Of a stretch of DNA of 64,000 nt, positions 22,740 to 34,773 are shown piece by piece. Source of the DNA: Rhytidiadelphus loreus (lineage: Eukaryota; Streptophyta; Bryopsida; Hypnales; Hylocomiaceae); contig OX344762.1 of assembly GCA_947034895.1 (NCBI GenBank), positions 21,556,760 through 21,620,759 on the forward strand. Reading direction: 5' to 3'. The notes under the pieces were generated by a model that did not search any database, had not been told where the DNA came from, and saw only the letters and a list, made by a program, of their open reading frames with translations. The first letter of the stretch is position 1. The number at the start of each line of letters is the position of its first letter. A program made the translations under genes and the position numbers.

Positions 22740-22910
22740 CTTTGGAGTACCGTATGAATCATTTGCTTAAAAAACACCAAGAGCACTCATTGGAGGTCAA
22801 TAAGACCTCCCCTTCATACACCAAATTTCAACGGTGAACATCTATACTTTCGTCTTATACAAAAAATTGAGAAAAAATTATTTTTCATCCATCACACACT
22901 TTTAGACCAT
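22740..22910. repeat. Dispersed repeat fragment shared with 26345-26520
   Basis: The stretch with GCTTAAAAAA, GCACTCATTGGA, GACCTCC-type text and CCTTCATACA matches, diverged, the stretch at 26345-26520. Both lie in repeat-rich DNA and neither has coding capacity. Confidence 0.6.
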
Positions 22911-22939
22911 CGCAGTGTTACATGATTAATTAAAGTTAT

Positions 22940-23280
22940 TAAAATTTCAAATCATATGAAGTTCATATAAAAGTCATATGAAAATTGCATCTTCTAAAGT
23001 ATTGAATTCATATGAATGTCATATGAAGTATTAATTCTAGGAAAGTCACACCTGATGATGTAGTATAAATGTCATATAGATGTCACACCTCATGATGTAG
23101 TATGAATGTCATACTAATGTCATACCAATGTCAATCATATGAAAATTGCATGTTGTGCGATTTTGAATTCATATGAATGTCATATGACCCCGTATTAATT
23201 CTACCAATGTTACACCTGATGATGCAGTATGAATGTCATACCAATGTCATACGAATTTTTAATTTTTAATTGTATGAAAG
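22940..23280. repeat. Degenerate tandem array of CATATGAATGTCATA-type units
   Basis: Short units such as TATGAATGTCATACCAATGT recur many times, together with two copies of ACCTGATGATG(T/C)AGTAT (near 23051 and 23213). They form the right subterminal region of the 3-kb element. Arrays like this often hold transposase-binding sites; that is inference. Confidence 0.75.
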
Positions 23281-23348
23281 TCGCATGAGTACAGCATGGA
23301 CCTCCACACTCATGAATATCATAAGAAAGTCACATGAGAATGACAAGG

Positions 23349-24369
23349 GTTCTTTTCCGAGACGCACTAGGGTCCAATATTTCATCATCCTGTCATTTCG
23401 GATAGGCTTCTCTGCAGGCAAGGACCATGTGAACAAAAAAATTTATTGTATTTTTTGGGCACACATTGAAATTTATCATTGTCCACAATTTGCAACTGTA
23501 GACTGCAGACTCCTCCGTCACTTGCATAGGTCTCCCAAGGGAGGTTCTAGGTCGGCCATAGCCGCCATCGCCGGCGTCCCGGCGACCGACAACGGGAGTA
23601 AAATAAGCTTTTATAATTGTCTGCAAGACTGCGATAGCATCAGAAACTCATCACAGTCTCTGAAGTGACTCACGCAGGGCCAGCGGTACAGCGGTACAGT
23701 TCTGCAACGAACCCGCAAGATTCACGTGGCGAAGGATAAGAATAACAATAACTTACTGACACACTTCGTCATGCAAACAAATTGCCGGTAACAACTTCAT
23801 AACAAGGTCCATGCTGCCTGGTGGGCCGATCGATGCGCACCCACGTTTGCACTTCTGAGGATCGGAGGGCGATGCAGAACCCACGTATGAAGGCTTTTCT
23901 TCGATCCTTTTGATTTTTGTTCCGCTTTTTTTAGTAGCGTAACTGTGGAGTTTCGTTGGCAGAGACCGGGATACTGTAGCTCCCGACTGACCCTAGACAG
24001 CGTTACGGTAGACCTATCCGTAATTTTTCCCAATGCAATCAGGGAGAAGGAGCAAGGGAAAGCGCTTCACTTTCTGCGACAAATATCCTATAGAAGCCAC
24101 TCACTCCGCCAGTGCTCCGTCAGTGATCGATCCCCGTGACTAAGCTTAGATTGAAAATGTTCTCTCTGGATTGATAAAAGCGATTGTGTGTGTGCATCTG
24201 CCAGGATTTGAGAAGTTCAGTCTTGCTTTTCACGAAAGAAGTAGCACAATTGCAATTGTCTGTCTGGGATCGTCGTAGCCATCTCTAATTAAGCGGAGTG
24301 CTTTTGTAGAATTTTTTACCCACATCGATCGATCTCTTCCTTGAGAATTCGCGTTGGTGTTAATTCACG
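23349..24369. other. Higher-GC spacer upstream of a small ORF
   Basis: Clearly richer in G+C than its surroundings. Overlapping ORFs on both strands (23270-23668, 23393-23626, 23797-24033) are mutually exclusive and carry no known motif. The last few hundred bases may be promoter and leader of the ORF at 24370. Confidence 0.3.
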
Positions 24370-24606
24370 ATGGACATGTTGGCGTTGTTCCCGCTCGAGT
24401 TTCTGTCTAGACACCCAGCCAGAAAGCCCGTGCGGAGTGTGTTGCCAGGGAAGGACGTGACGGTTGGGATGAAGCACTGTCATCCAGCCAAGGCCGGCTT
24501 GCTCAAGGAGGAAGACGAGGGCGTGAAGAAGGCGACGGCAGCTGCTGTTGCTGCTGCAGCACTGGCGGTCTCGAACACCAGGAAGATTCGTGTGGAGAGA
24601 AGTTAA
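24370..24606 (+). CDS. Small hypothetical protein, 78 aa
   Basis: ATG at 24370, stop at 24604-24606. The peptide starts MDMLALFPLEFLSRHPARKP, is basic in its first half, and has an Ala-rich run (KKATAAAVAAAALAVS, about 53-68) before a basic end (TRKIRVERS). Codon use and G+C are above the local background, and the reverse strand also has an open frame here. I do not recognise a family. The Ala run could be a short helix or low-complexity sequence. It could be a genuine small gene, or one exon of a larger one. Confidence 0.35.
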   Translation: MDMLALFPLEFLSRHPARKPVRSVLPGKDVTVGMKHCHPAKAGLLKEEDEGVKKATAAAVAAAALAVSNTRKIRVERS

Positions 24607-25954
24607 AACTAGGTTTTCAAAGGTCCGTTGAGCGGGCCGGGCTCTTGTATTATTCTCCTTAGCTTTCTGGATCACCCTGTAATTTCTAGACTTCTGAAAG
24701 TCGCATAGCGTAATATCTAGACTCCTGAACGTGGCTACACAACATTTGCAAGCTCTTTTGTTGGAGGTTTGGCTATGGCGGAGATGCGGTGTTGCAACTT
24801 CATACTACTACAATAGTACATCATTATAAGGTACTGTGGCTCGAATTCTACCATCGCTTAATTCGAAATTTTAACACTAATCAGTTTTTAGTTCGGTTGG
24901 TTGTATAGTTTCATTGGCAATCTCTGTAGGATGTGAGAACCCTTTGAAGCTGTTAAAACTTGAAACCTTGGCATCGGCTTCTGTCTAATTGAGGTTCTGT
25001 CGCCCCTTGCTACTGCTTATGTCAGTATTTCTTGCACTGGAAGTAGAGCTAGGATGGAATCATTTTCAGCATTTAGGTTATCCTACTTAGCAAGTCGGAT
25101 ACTGTGTCGACGTGGATGTGAAATGCTCTTTGTATTGACAAACGGAAGGCATGGGTTGCAGGTCTGATGGTGCCTCTGACAAAGTATAATATGGCAACGT
25201 GCTCTACTGCTCTCCTTATGCGCTCCTTCTGGTTCCGCTACTGTACATCACGGAGCCCTTGTTGAGCGCCGTTTTGGTAGATCGTAACAAGGTAGCGGCG
25301 AAGTAGTCAAAGTTAGTGCTCTGTAAATACACTTTTTTCACGCTTGAGACTCTAGATTATATCAGTCCTGAGGCGGTAATTAAAGTTTCTGCTCCTTTCT
25401 AAGAGCTCCTCTGCTAAAATTGAACATGGTGTACAACTGCACATATAATGTAAACATGGGTTTTCTGCAAGGGCTATGATATTGCTCTTGAAGTAACCGT
25501 ATTGAGAAGAGATCAGTTTGTTTCAGTACTGGGTACACAGTATTTACTTCCCTCTCTCAATTGTCTTCATTTCATCTTCTGATGCCATTGCCAATTCAGT
25601 GCCGAGCCAGTGGTATTGGTACTGTGAGCATGACTGTGATGGTCGGAAAACTATGCAAAGAATGCCTAAGCTTTGGAAGCACTTGTTGATTAGGTTATTG
25701 ATATGAAAAGGTCCAAGCATGCTCTGCCATGACTATGGGTCCATCACTCTTACCATCTAGAATACAAAAATGCATTCAAAAGTGCATAAAAACAAGAGCA
25801 TAAAAAAAGTGCATAGATATTTAGCTCAACAACCTGTAAGGTGCTGGAGGATTAAAAGTGTCAGATGAATGACTTTCAGGATTCCTACAGAAATAAAGAA
25901 TGCACCTATTCAATAACCCTAAATGGCTAAATCGATGTCGAGGACACAAAAAGT
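24607..25954. other. Spacer, no gene recognised
   Basis: Moderate G+C to about 25700. A short string at 25282-25297 (TCGTAACAAGGTAGC) resembles the 3' end of small-subunit rRNA but nothing around it does. No credible ORF. Confidence 0.35.
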
Positions 25955-26960
25955 CTTGTGGATGACTTCACCTATATCTACAGTAGAAGATGGAAAAAAA
26001 TATTATTTTTTCATCCTTTTTTTTCTAAAGTTGCTTGAGTACAATTTTGGTGAATTGTATTGTAAATTCACTCATTTTGATATTATAGACTTTTCTAAAG
26101 AAGAAGATGCTTAAACTTAAATGATGAGTTGGTTGGTCTGAAACGACCCTAAACTACCAGGGTGATGGTGTAAGGTACCCAAACCGAATGGAGAGGGTGG
26201 CGGTTCAATCCCCGGCTGTGAAATCCCCATACACTTGACTGGAAAACTGCCGCAGGTTGCTTTGCAATTTGTGTGTGTCAAAAAAGAAAAAAGAAAGAAA
26301 GAATGATGAGTTGGTTACCGTGAAAATTAGTTGTTTTTGAACCATGTGAATTGTTGGCTTAAAAAAATGAAAAAGCACTCATTGGAAGTCTTACTACTAT
26401 AGAAGACATTCCCTCTTCATACAAAAATTGGAGGATGAATAGTTGCACTTCTGTCCCACATGGAGAAATTCTTTCATTCATTGGCCCAAAAACATCCTCC
26501 ACATCATTTATGGATTAATCCATGTATCACCCTTGTAGTGTATGCATTGGTCACTTCTTGTTATGTTCTCTTCATGTGAATTTTAGCCATAAATTGATAT
26601 TTTTTGAATTTGAATCGAACTAATGAGATGAAGTTTACTAAGTGCAATTTCTACTCAAATTTCAATTTTTTTGTAAAATTTCAATATTTTATAGCAATAT
26701 GAGCCTTAGGCCCATAACCATGGTTTATCAATTTTCTAACTTTAGAGTGACACAATAACTTTGGTTTATATCATGATGTTATATACTATAATATACATCT
26801 ATGGTGAAAATTTCAGTTTTTTTTAGTACATTCTAGCTTGGTATGAATTTTCTTTATTTTTTTCTTAAAAAATTCACAGTAATTTCAAATTTTTCCCAAA
26901 AAATTTAAAAATATTATTACTTATAGAAGGCATTCAATTTCATCTATGAAAAATAAATAT
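25955..26960. repeat. Copy 1 of the long-inverted-repeat family (partial, split by a SINE)
   Basis: The segments 25955-26118 and 26318-26960 match, in the same order and orientation, 28550-29110 of copy 2. Shared landmarks are GTGGATGACTT, GAAGAAGATGCTTAA, AATGA(G/A)ATGAAGTTTA and ATTTCATCT. A tRNA-derived SINE separates the two parts. No coding frame. Confidence 0.7.
26135..26302 (+). mobile_element. tRNA-derived SINE with perfect 15-bp target duplication
   Basis: AATGATGAGTTGGTT occurs directly before (26120-26134) and after (26303-26317) the insert. The 168-bp body contains RNA polymerase III box A-like TGGTGTAAGG (26166-26175) and box B GGTTCAATCC (26202-26211), 26 bp apart, and ends in an A-rich GAAAGAAAG tail after a GTGTGTGTC string. 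It does not fold as a full tRNA. This is the textbook structure of a plant SINE moved by LINE machinery. The perfect duplication suggests a fairly recent insertion. Confidence 0.92.
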
Positions 26961-27245
26961 ACATTACGGAAGATTTTACGTCCTTGGAAGACTGTTTCAA
27001 GGTTGTTTCCATTACTAGGAATCAACCCATACAGTCAAAATATTATAATATTAAAAAAATTATTATTTTTTATTTTTTATTTTTTATAAAATATATATTA
27101 ATTAATAATAATTGACATGGCAGTCGCCTAGCCATGTCATATGGCTTTCGTACAACATTTCAAGAGCGTCTTGGAATTTCCAATGTTCAAGAATTCACAA
27201 TCTTCTAGAATGTCGAAATCTCTTCTAATGTAAAATTTCACATAT

Positions 27246-30200
27246 CTAAGGTAGACAAGCCTATTACCAACATGAGTTGCAATTTGAATATCTTGAGGTC
27301 AACTTTAAGAAAGGCACACATTTTTCAGAGGTATGCACTCATCTTAGGAAGAGGAATTATAATTTTCTAATTAAAATTGTAATTTTTGTGAATTTCTAAG
27401 TGGTTTGTCCTAAAATTAGAAAATTGTTCAGAGAGTGGAGTCATAAACAACCCATAACTACCTTTTCATGTATCTATTGGCACTTAAGTATTCACCATTT
27501 GAAGATTGACACACTATCCCTTGTTGGCATTAATGTACTACTTTTGTCATAAAATGAATGGCTTTTGTGGTGGAATTGGGGCCAAAAGTAGGTTGATGGA
27601 AATAGGCAATTGGTGGAAATGAGTTGGTCTTAGTTGAAAAATGACAAAAAACAAAATGATCAACAATAAAGCTTGAAATCAATGGGTCATGTGCACGTCC
27701 TCAGCTAACTTGAAGGAATGGAGCCTATGATTTGTAGTCAAACTAGAAAGCCCCTCACTTTGTATCTTTCATATCTTCTCCATATATGAGTGAATCTTTT
27801 TTTCCTTCCAAAGATGAAATCACATGTCTAATATTTGTTATAAATTTTTTTAACTCTTTTGTGAAAATTTCATGAATTTCATGAATTTCTTTTAAAAACA
27901 TGAAAAAAAATCTAAAATTTTCATAATAGAATTACAATATAGTGTAGAACATTGTAGTATAAAGAAAATTTCTATGTCACTCAATATTTAGAAATGCAAT
28001 TATAGATCTTCAAATTCAATTTTACCAAAATGCTTATTTTAAGGAATTTTTCAAAATTTCTAAGTGGAGTAGAAATTTCACTTCAAAAGCTTCATTTTGT
28101 TGTTTTTGCTCAAAGCAAAAGAAATTGTTTTGAATGTCAAAATTAAATTTTAAGGGAAAAAAACTCAATGTACCAAAATGTAGTAGATAGTGTACCATTT
28201 TTTTTTTATAAACTACCCTATATAAAATTAAAAAACAACTTAAATGTCTTAAATTCAACTCACTACTATGGCTATAGCATCAATAAAGTTGCACACAAAA
28301 AATAGGATGAAAATCATTCATTCTTCAACATGCACAAAGTCTAGTTGACCATCCAAAAGATAAAAAACATCCTTGGTGTCCTTCTAGGGTTCAATAATTA
28401 GATGGAAAAAAACAAAAACTTGCAAAAGTACAATTTTGACTACCCCATAAATTTTTTTCTCTCTCTAGTTTTCTCTCACATCTATATTAATATTCTCCCT
28501 CTTTACAAGATGTCTTAGGGGTTAACCTTAAAATGTTATTGAAAACATTTTGTGTTTGTGGATGACTTTAGGGAGTCTCTAGGATGGAAAATAGCATTTT
28601 TTTTCATTCATTTTTGGGGTAGAGTTGCTTGAATGCAGTTGTAGTGAATAGTATTGAATATTCCCTCATTATGGTATTATTGACTTTTCAAAAGAAGAAG
28701 ATGCTTAATCTATGGATAATACTTCTAGTGTATTTTGACCACTTCTTGCCTTAGTTTGCACTTAATATGAATTTAGCCATAAAAATGATATTTTTTAAAT
28801 TTGAGACCAACTAATGAAATGAAGTTTATTAAGCATGGTTTCTACTCCAATCGAGAGATTTTTAAAATTCTTAAAATTCAATATTTTTTCAACTCTCAAC
28901 TTTGAACCTATGACCATAGTTTGTTGATTTCTAATTTTAAAATGACCTAGTAACTTTGGTTTATGACGTAATGTTATACTCAAAAATATACACATGTGAA
29001 AATTTCAAATTTTTTGAGCATATTTTGAATATGATATGAGTTTTCTTCACTTAACTTGAAATTTTTATGACTCATAGAAGACATATAATTTCATCTTTGA
29101 AAAAATAAATATAACAATTTTTATTCATAGATATTGTCGGAGTGAGGCTTGTTTGTCAATAAGTAAATGTCTTTTTATTCTTTCAAGCTTTAAAAAAAAT
29201 TGTAGCAATGATGACAAAATATTTTAAAATTATTGTGCAATAATATTAAAACAAAAAATAGAAATTAATGACTCCATGTCAGTACTTTTAAGTATATAAT
29301 CAATGATTTTTGTGACCATCCCACTTGCACTAATAAAGTTGAGTAGGTGAACAATTAATATTTTTTATTGCTAGAACTTAATTCGTCAGTGTATCCATTT
29401 CCATTACAAAATTGATCAATTTCAAAATGGGCTTCATGAAAGCATGTCATCCAAAAAAAGAATCATTTCATCACTATGGTGACAAGGTTCTTTTTTGTTT
29501 TTTTGGAGAAGTGTTGAAGTGACACCATACAAGAAAATGGTGTAGCCAAATATTTTAGCATTCATCTACATTTTGGATAGAACTATATTTTCATCCACAT
29601 ATTTAGAAGAATTTCATTCAAATTGGCAATTCCATCCAAATTATTTTAAAAAATTGAAACAACTTGGCATCATCCATCCAATTTTTCTTCAAATTTTTTC
29701 TATAGACTTGATGCTCCCCAATTATTTTGGTGCTTTTAGGCATTTAAATGCCTAAAAAAACCCCATGCATAGTGATGAACAAGCCTCATTGCTATGGTAT
29801 TTGCAAAATGGTAGCAAACAAAGTGATGAGTTGTGAATCTTGAAATCTATGGTCGTGGGCTTGTCAATCTCACACACAAAGGCCAAAAAGTAGCCAACAA
29901 ATGGCTCTCTGCACTATAGAAAGTAAGAATGCACCTATTGGTATAAAAAAAAAATAGATGATTTTTAGTGACTACCTTGGTCATAGGCCAGCATCCTTCC
30001 ATTGTTAATAGTCTAAGAAGTCCAAACTTGACAAGAGAAAGCTATGGAGTGTTCAATTGATTGAAGAAATTGATTTTGTTAGAATGTGATTGTTAATTCA
30101 TTCAAATGCTTCGTAGACCATTTGGGATATGTCAAAACAAAGAGTTCTTTCTAAAGGCACTCTATTGAGGTAGACCAACCCATTTCCACCAATTGCCTAT

Positions 30201-30620
30201 TTCCATCATCCTACTTTTGGCCCCAATTCCACTACAAAACTCATTCAAATCCGTTCATTTTATGACAAAAATAGTGCATTAATGCCAACAAGGGATAATG
30301 TATCAATCAATGATTGATGAGTACTTAAGTGCCAATAGATACATGAAAAGGTGATTATGGGTTGTTTATGGGACGTTTAAGGGACGTTTATGGAATGTTT
30401 ATGACTCCACTTTATGGACGGTTTTGTAATTTCAGGGCAGACCACTTCAAAAATTCACAAAAATTACAATTTTAATCAAAAAATTATAATTCTACTTGAA
30501 TTTGAATCGTGAAATATGTGCACAACTCTGGAAAAGATGTGCCCCTCTTGGATTTGGCCCCAAGATATTCAGATTGCAAAACAGGGTGGTAATAGGCTTC
30601 TCTACCTTATTTGAGCTGGT
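27246..30620. mobile_element. Copy 2 of a ~3.4-kb element with ~400-bp inverted arms
   Basis: The arm 27246-27633 recurs inverted at 30171-30620, including GGTAGACAAGCCTATTACC at the outer edge, ACCTTTTCATGTATCTATTG, and GGAATTGGGGCCAAAAGTAGG near the inner edge. The 2.5 kb between is AT-rich and non-coding; parts of it recur in copy 1 and copy 3. Superfamily unknown: I see neither target duplications nor a transposase. Confidence 0.7.
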
Positions 30621-30782
30621 AATAATCTTTTTCTCTCAAAAATTGCACAGTGAAGCCTTAGTTTTCTCACTATGATAAAAGTACAGATTGACCTGTATCC
30701 ATGATCTAGCGGTACCTATAACTACATGATCTTCAATTGGCTTTTAAAATGTTCACAGTATCATTAAAATCAAAGAAATAAG

Positions 30783-32015
30783 CATTAGAGAAATTCTTAG
30801 CCTCCGGAGGGCCGCTCCAGAGCAACTGAAAGGACCCCAAGATTACATTCAACTTTGCTTAATGATTTGTTTTTCTCTTATAGTTGATCACTGGAAGTCG
30901 CAATGTCCGACGGCTATCAATGGTTCAAAATCATGGTTCAGGTATTGTAAATTAAGCAAATTCAATGAAATTAAGCAAAATGAAGAGAATTTTCAAGCTA
31001 ATTGCCAAAAAAAATTAGAAAACTCTAACGTTTTCCAACTAGCTTCTAAAGCCAATTAATATAGGGTGTTTAATGATGAGAAGAGAATATCTTTATGTAC
31101 ACATGGGGTGGTAGGAGGTAGAACAATCCATGTGGGATATGTAGTTTAGAATTTGTAGTTTTTCAACCGTTAATTGTTAAGTTTAAAATAGGAATCATAT
31201 TAAAAGTAGAATTTTAAACCCCATTTAGGCATAGTAAAATGAATTTTTTTTTAAACCTTTAAACTAAACAAAGTTGAAAAATCAAACTAGTTTTCATTTC
31301 CAAAAATCCATTTGATGTTTAGAGCCTCCAATAAAAAGTTATGGGCAAAATTCTAAAAGGGGTTGAAAGGGAGATTTCCTTTGACATTTTCAAAAACCTT
31401 CTCCAAATTTTGCCCATGACTTTTTATTGAAGGCTCTAAACTTCAAACGGATTTTTGGACATGAAAACTAGCTTGATTCTCCAACTTTATTTAGTTCAAA
31501 GGTTTTTGATAAAAATTCATTTTACTATGCCTAAATGAGGTCTGAAATTCTAGTTTTAATACGATTCCTATTTTAAACTTAACTATGAGCGGTTGAAAAA
31601 CTACAAATGTTAAACTACATATCCCACATGGGTTGTTCTACCTCCTACCACCCCATGTGTACATAAAGATATTCTCTTCTCATCATTTAACACCCTAAAT
31701 TAATTGGCTTTAGAAGCTAGTTGGAAAACGTTGGAGTTTTCTAATTTTTTTTGGCAATTAGCTTGAAAATTCTCTTCATTTTGCTTAATTTCATTGAATT
31801 TGCTTAATTTCTAAATTAATCACCTCGTATGTTCACATGGTTGATTATTAAACAGACTTCTACACTTTCATTATTGGAGTTCTGACGTCTTTTGTGATAT
31901 TCACCCACTTTGACGATGCATTGCGGCTATATGCCCCTACTAATTCTTACGCAATTAATAGACTGATTTGATCACTATGGAGTGACCCTCCAGAGGGCTG
32001 AAAATTTCTCTAATG
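30783..32015. mobile_element. 1.23-kb foldback element
   Basis: Outer ends CATTAGAGAAATT and AATTTCTCTAATG are exact inverse copies. Inside, arms of more than 400 bp (about 30945-31400 and 31380-31845) are highly similar inverted copies, so most of the element can form one long hairpin. Edges can be read as CACTA-like (CATTAG) without a 3-bp duplication, or as GAGAAATT ends flanked by TA (30786-30787 and 32011-32012). No coding sequence. Confidence 0.8.
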
Positions 32016-33132
32016 GTGCACCTCAAGTGGACTCTCAAGTGCCGGAGGCGACCCAGAGAAACAAATCTCAGGCCAAGTGCCACTAAAACTGACAAGTCTA
32101 GAGAAGAAAAAATTCCATGGGCGTCGGTCAGTTATTAGTGGTTTGGCATGTGAGGAGGCAGCTCCATCACCGTCCATCCGTAGCATTGTGAGAAGATGAT
32201 TACACTTTTATTTCCATTGACTGTGCTCGCAGGGAATTAATACACTGCAATCTCCATCTTCCGATTCGATTGCCGGAAATCAACACTACTGCAAAAGTAT
32301 GATACAAGTCAATGATAGTAAAGACTGAGCTAGAATCCAATTGCAAAATAATGCAAAAGCGGTCCATATGTAGAGAGAAGATCGAGCATTTTGTGCCTAA
32401 AGCGAAAAAGAGCATTGTATGTATTCATTGATCGATGAGAGGTTACGCTCTGGGTCGTCCAACTTGACTGGAGGGTCCGGCCATTGTGGGTAGTGGCATG
32501 AATTGATCGTCATTTCGTCATGTTCGTATCTTCCTTTCTCTCACGGTGCATATTCTCAGCAAACAGTGCTTGTGTGTACGAACCGACACCACTTAATTTC
32601 GTGAGGCCATTCCGATGAAATCACGTACTGCAGTACGTTTGGGTTACGCTTCTAATATGAGCGGGTCAGTTCAAAAGAACTTGTGCTAGTACACACAGAC
32701 TGAAGTTCTCTATATATTGATTTTACTATCCATTCTCAAGAGATCGATAGTTGTATTATTCTCTAGATTCCTACCGTAAGTGTGCTGTGGGCATGATTTT
32801 CTTGATAATGAAAAGAGATTATTTCAGTCTCGGTCCCAGTTCTGCACATGCACAAAACAATTAATGAACCAAACAGATGCTAGTTATTTGTCCATTCCCA
32901 TCCAGGATGTTTTCCACGTGAAATTTATTCAAGCAAGTAAGTGCATGTGACTTCGGAAAAGAAAGAGAGGAGCTGCTGGACTCCTGAAGTTTACGTGTTT
33001 TGTCAATGCCTATAAATATAATGAAAATTTCATATTGTTTAATCGAAATATAAGCGTAGCACGTGGCGATAATGTAGTGACCAGTGAGGATGATCCGCTG
33101 TACTTCTTTATTCAATTTAATCTGAGAGGGAT
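32016..33132. other. Spacer of mixed composition, no gene recognised
   Basis: Less AT-rich than the repeat blocks around it, with weak ORFs on both strands (minus 32200-32415 and 32861-33193) that lack motifs. It may belong to a gene whose other exons I cannot see. Confidence 0.25.
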
Positions 33133-33315
33133 TCAAAAATTTGAAAAGTTTAGTTGTGGACATGGTTTGCTGAGCTCCAATCCCAGCAGGCACTCTGAGC
33201 TGAGATCAGGCGCACTTGAAATTTTTTTGTAGGATGATAGCATCTCAGAAGTTTTGGTGTCCAACAATCTTGACACAACTTCATTTCTTACGTTGCGCAT
33301 GAGGCTGCCGGCCAT
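33133..33315 (-). CDS. Short hypothetical ORF, 60 aa
   Basis: ATG at 33315 in fair context (TTCAATGGCC) opens 60 codons to a stop at 33133. The N-terminal part (MAGSLMRNVRNEVVSRLLDT) looks helical and basic. No known motif; a chance ORF or isolated exon is as likely as a small gene. Confidence 0.2.
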   Translation of the reverse strand: MAGSLMRNVRNEVVSRLLDTKTSEMLSSYKKISSAPDLSSECLLGLELSKPCPQLNFSNF

Positions 33316-33330
33316 TGAACTTTGCAGCAA

Positions 33331-34773
33331 AAATGAACAGTTGGACTCAGGTATACGTGAGTGGGAATATCCAATCCATAAATTAGTCTGTACTCACTTG
33401 GCGAAGCTGAATCTCAGAGAGTAGTGCATTGAATTGGAGATCTCACTGAAAAATTCTGACAAGCTGAACTGATGTGAATTATGAAAATCAAGATGTGCTC
33501 ATTGTGCAATTTAGGTGACATTCCTTTGGATTTTTTGGCACACAAAGAAACAATTTATTTCAAAGGCGAAAATGGGAACAGGGGATTCAGCAGGGGCGGA
33601 ACCCACCAGACCTAACCCCACTAACCAACAATTTAGGTTTTGCATATAGGTAAGTGTCACAATTAGGTTAGGTTATTTTAGCAGTAAGAAAAGACGAGGA
33701 GTGTATGGAGGGAACGAAGGGTTTGGGTGAGAGCAACATGAACCGGTTTCACCAATGCTCTTCTTTGATTTAGGAATTCTAGAAAATATTTACTTTGGGA
33801 AATGACAGTTTCTGTATACTAAACAGCTTAGGATTTGAAGTGACAGTTCTAATACACTACTTGAGTGAAGATATGAACAAAATCTGAATTTTCTGAAACT
33901 ACTCTTTTTATTATCTTGTTCCAGTTTTGAAACTGAAAAGATATGCACAAAACATTGCTATTTCAAGACTCTGAAGGTCGCAGTTTCAGGATTCAAGCTA
34001 GTTCGAAGCACAATAGAGATACAAGGAGTAAGCACACATAAGAATAGTGTATATCCGTAGCAACTTTGACACTAATTCGTTAATTATTAAGCCACATGTC
34101 ACACCGACATTGAATGGATCATGTCAAAACATAAAATGAATCAAAAAAAAATTAAATTACGGCTTGGCAAACTAAGTGATAAAACCACCTACTTTTCTAT
34201 ATCTGATATATTCATCTGCCCTGTTGCTAGCATGGATGTAAGTGCTCCCAAACCCTTAGTCTAGCTGTCATGAGAAGACTGATTCTCCTCTTCACACAAG
34301 AGGCAAGTACTGGACATTGACAGCCATAACGATGGGATTCACAGATGGGCAACCAGCGATTACTTGACACTGTTTGCGTGGATTGAGCTCTTCACACAAA
34401 CAGTCTCCACTCTCCACTCAATCAGTCACACTGGCAGGCAGCTGTATCGATGGGACTTGGGCGCAGTTGTCATGCATCAGTTCTCACGCGTTAAAATTTT
34501 TCAGAGGTCGGTCACATTTGATGTAAGTTAGCGGATGTTCAGTCGAAGCAGAGACAGCAGGGGTCCATTCCCGTGGACTGGAAATGACGCAGAAATTGTC
34601 AGACCTCCAATGCACTGCCTGTAGTCCTCTGTCACTCAGTTTTGCCGAGTAAGCTTACAGCTTTGTTGAAATGGATAGGCACCAAATTCACCTATTCCTC
34701 AGTCCAACTGTAAGGTAAGCATACCCAAAACCAACCGTATGTATGTACTACTCTTGTACTGTACAATAGGGTA
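33331..34773. other. Intergenic DNA, no gene
   Basis: No open frame with recognisable content and no transposon ends found. Confidence 0.3.

Larger units (their letters stand above)
20341..23348. mobile_element. 3-kb element with ~86-bp terminal inverted repeats carrying one ORF
   Basis: The left end begins CCTTGTCATTGTTATGTGAC at 20341; the right end, read inverted from 23348, begins CCTTGTCATTCTCATGTGAC. The match continues for about 86 bp at roughly four-fifths identity, through GAGGTCCAT-like text to CTTTCATA(C/T)AATTAAAA. Inside the ends are many degenerate direct copies of CATATGAATGTCATA, at 20360-20450, 22480-22560 and 22940-23280. One clean ORF (20649-21107) and a long non-coding region follow the left end. 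No matching target duplication is visible. Long TIRs plus a cargo ORF recall Mutator-like (Pack-MULE) elements, but without a transposase or target duplication that is inference. Confidence 0.72.

Noticed and set aside
25282..25297. String TCGTAACAAGGTAGC resembling the 3' end of small-subunit rRNA
   Set aside because: Only about 15 bases match and neither flank resembles rRNA, so neither an rRNA gene nor an organelle insertion can be supported.
26160..26220. Possible tRNA gene (box A and box B)
   Set aside because: No acceptor stem or anticodon arm fits. The 15-bp target duplication and A-rich tail show it is a SINE.
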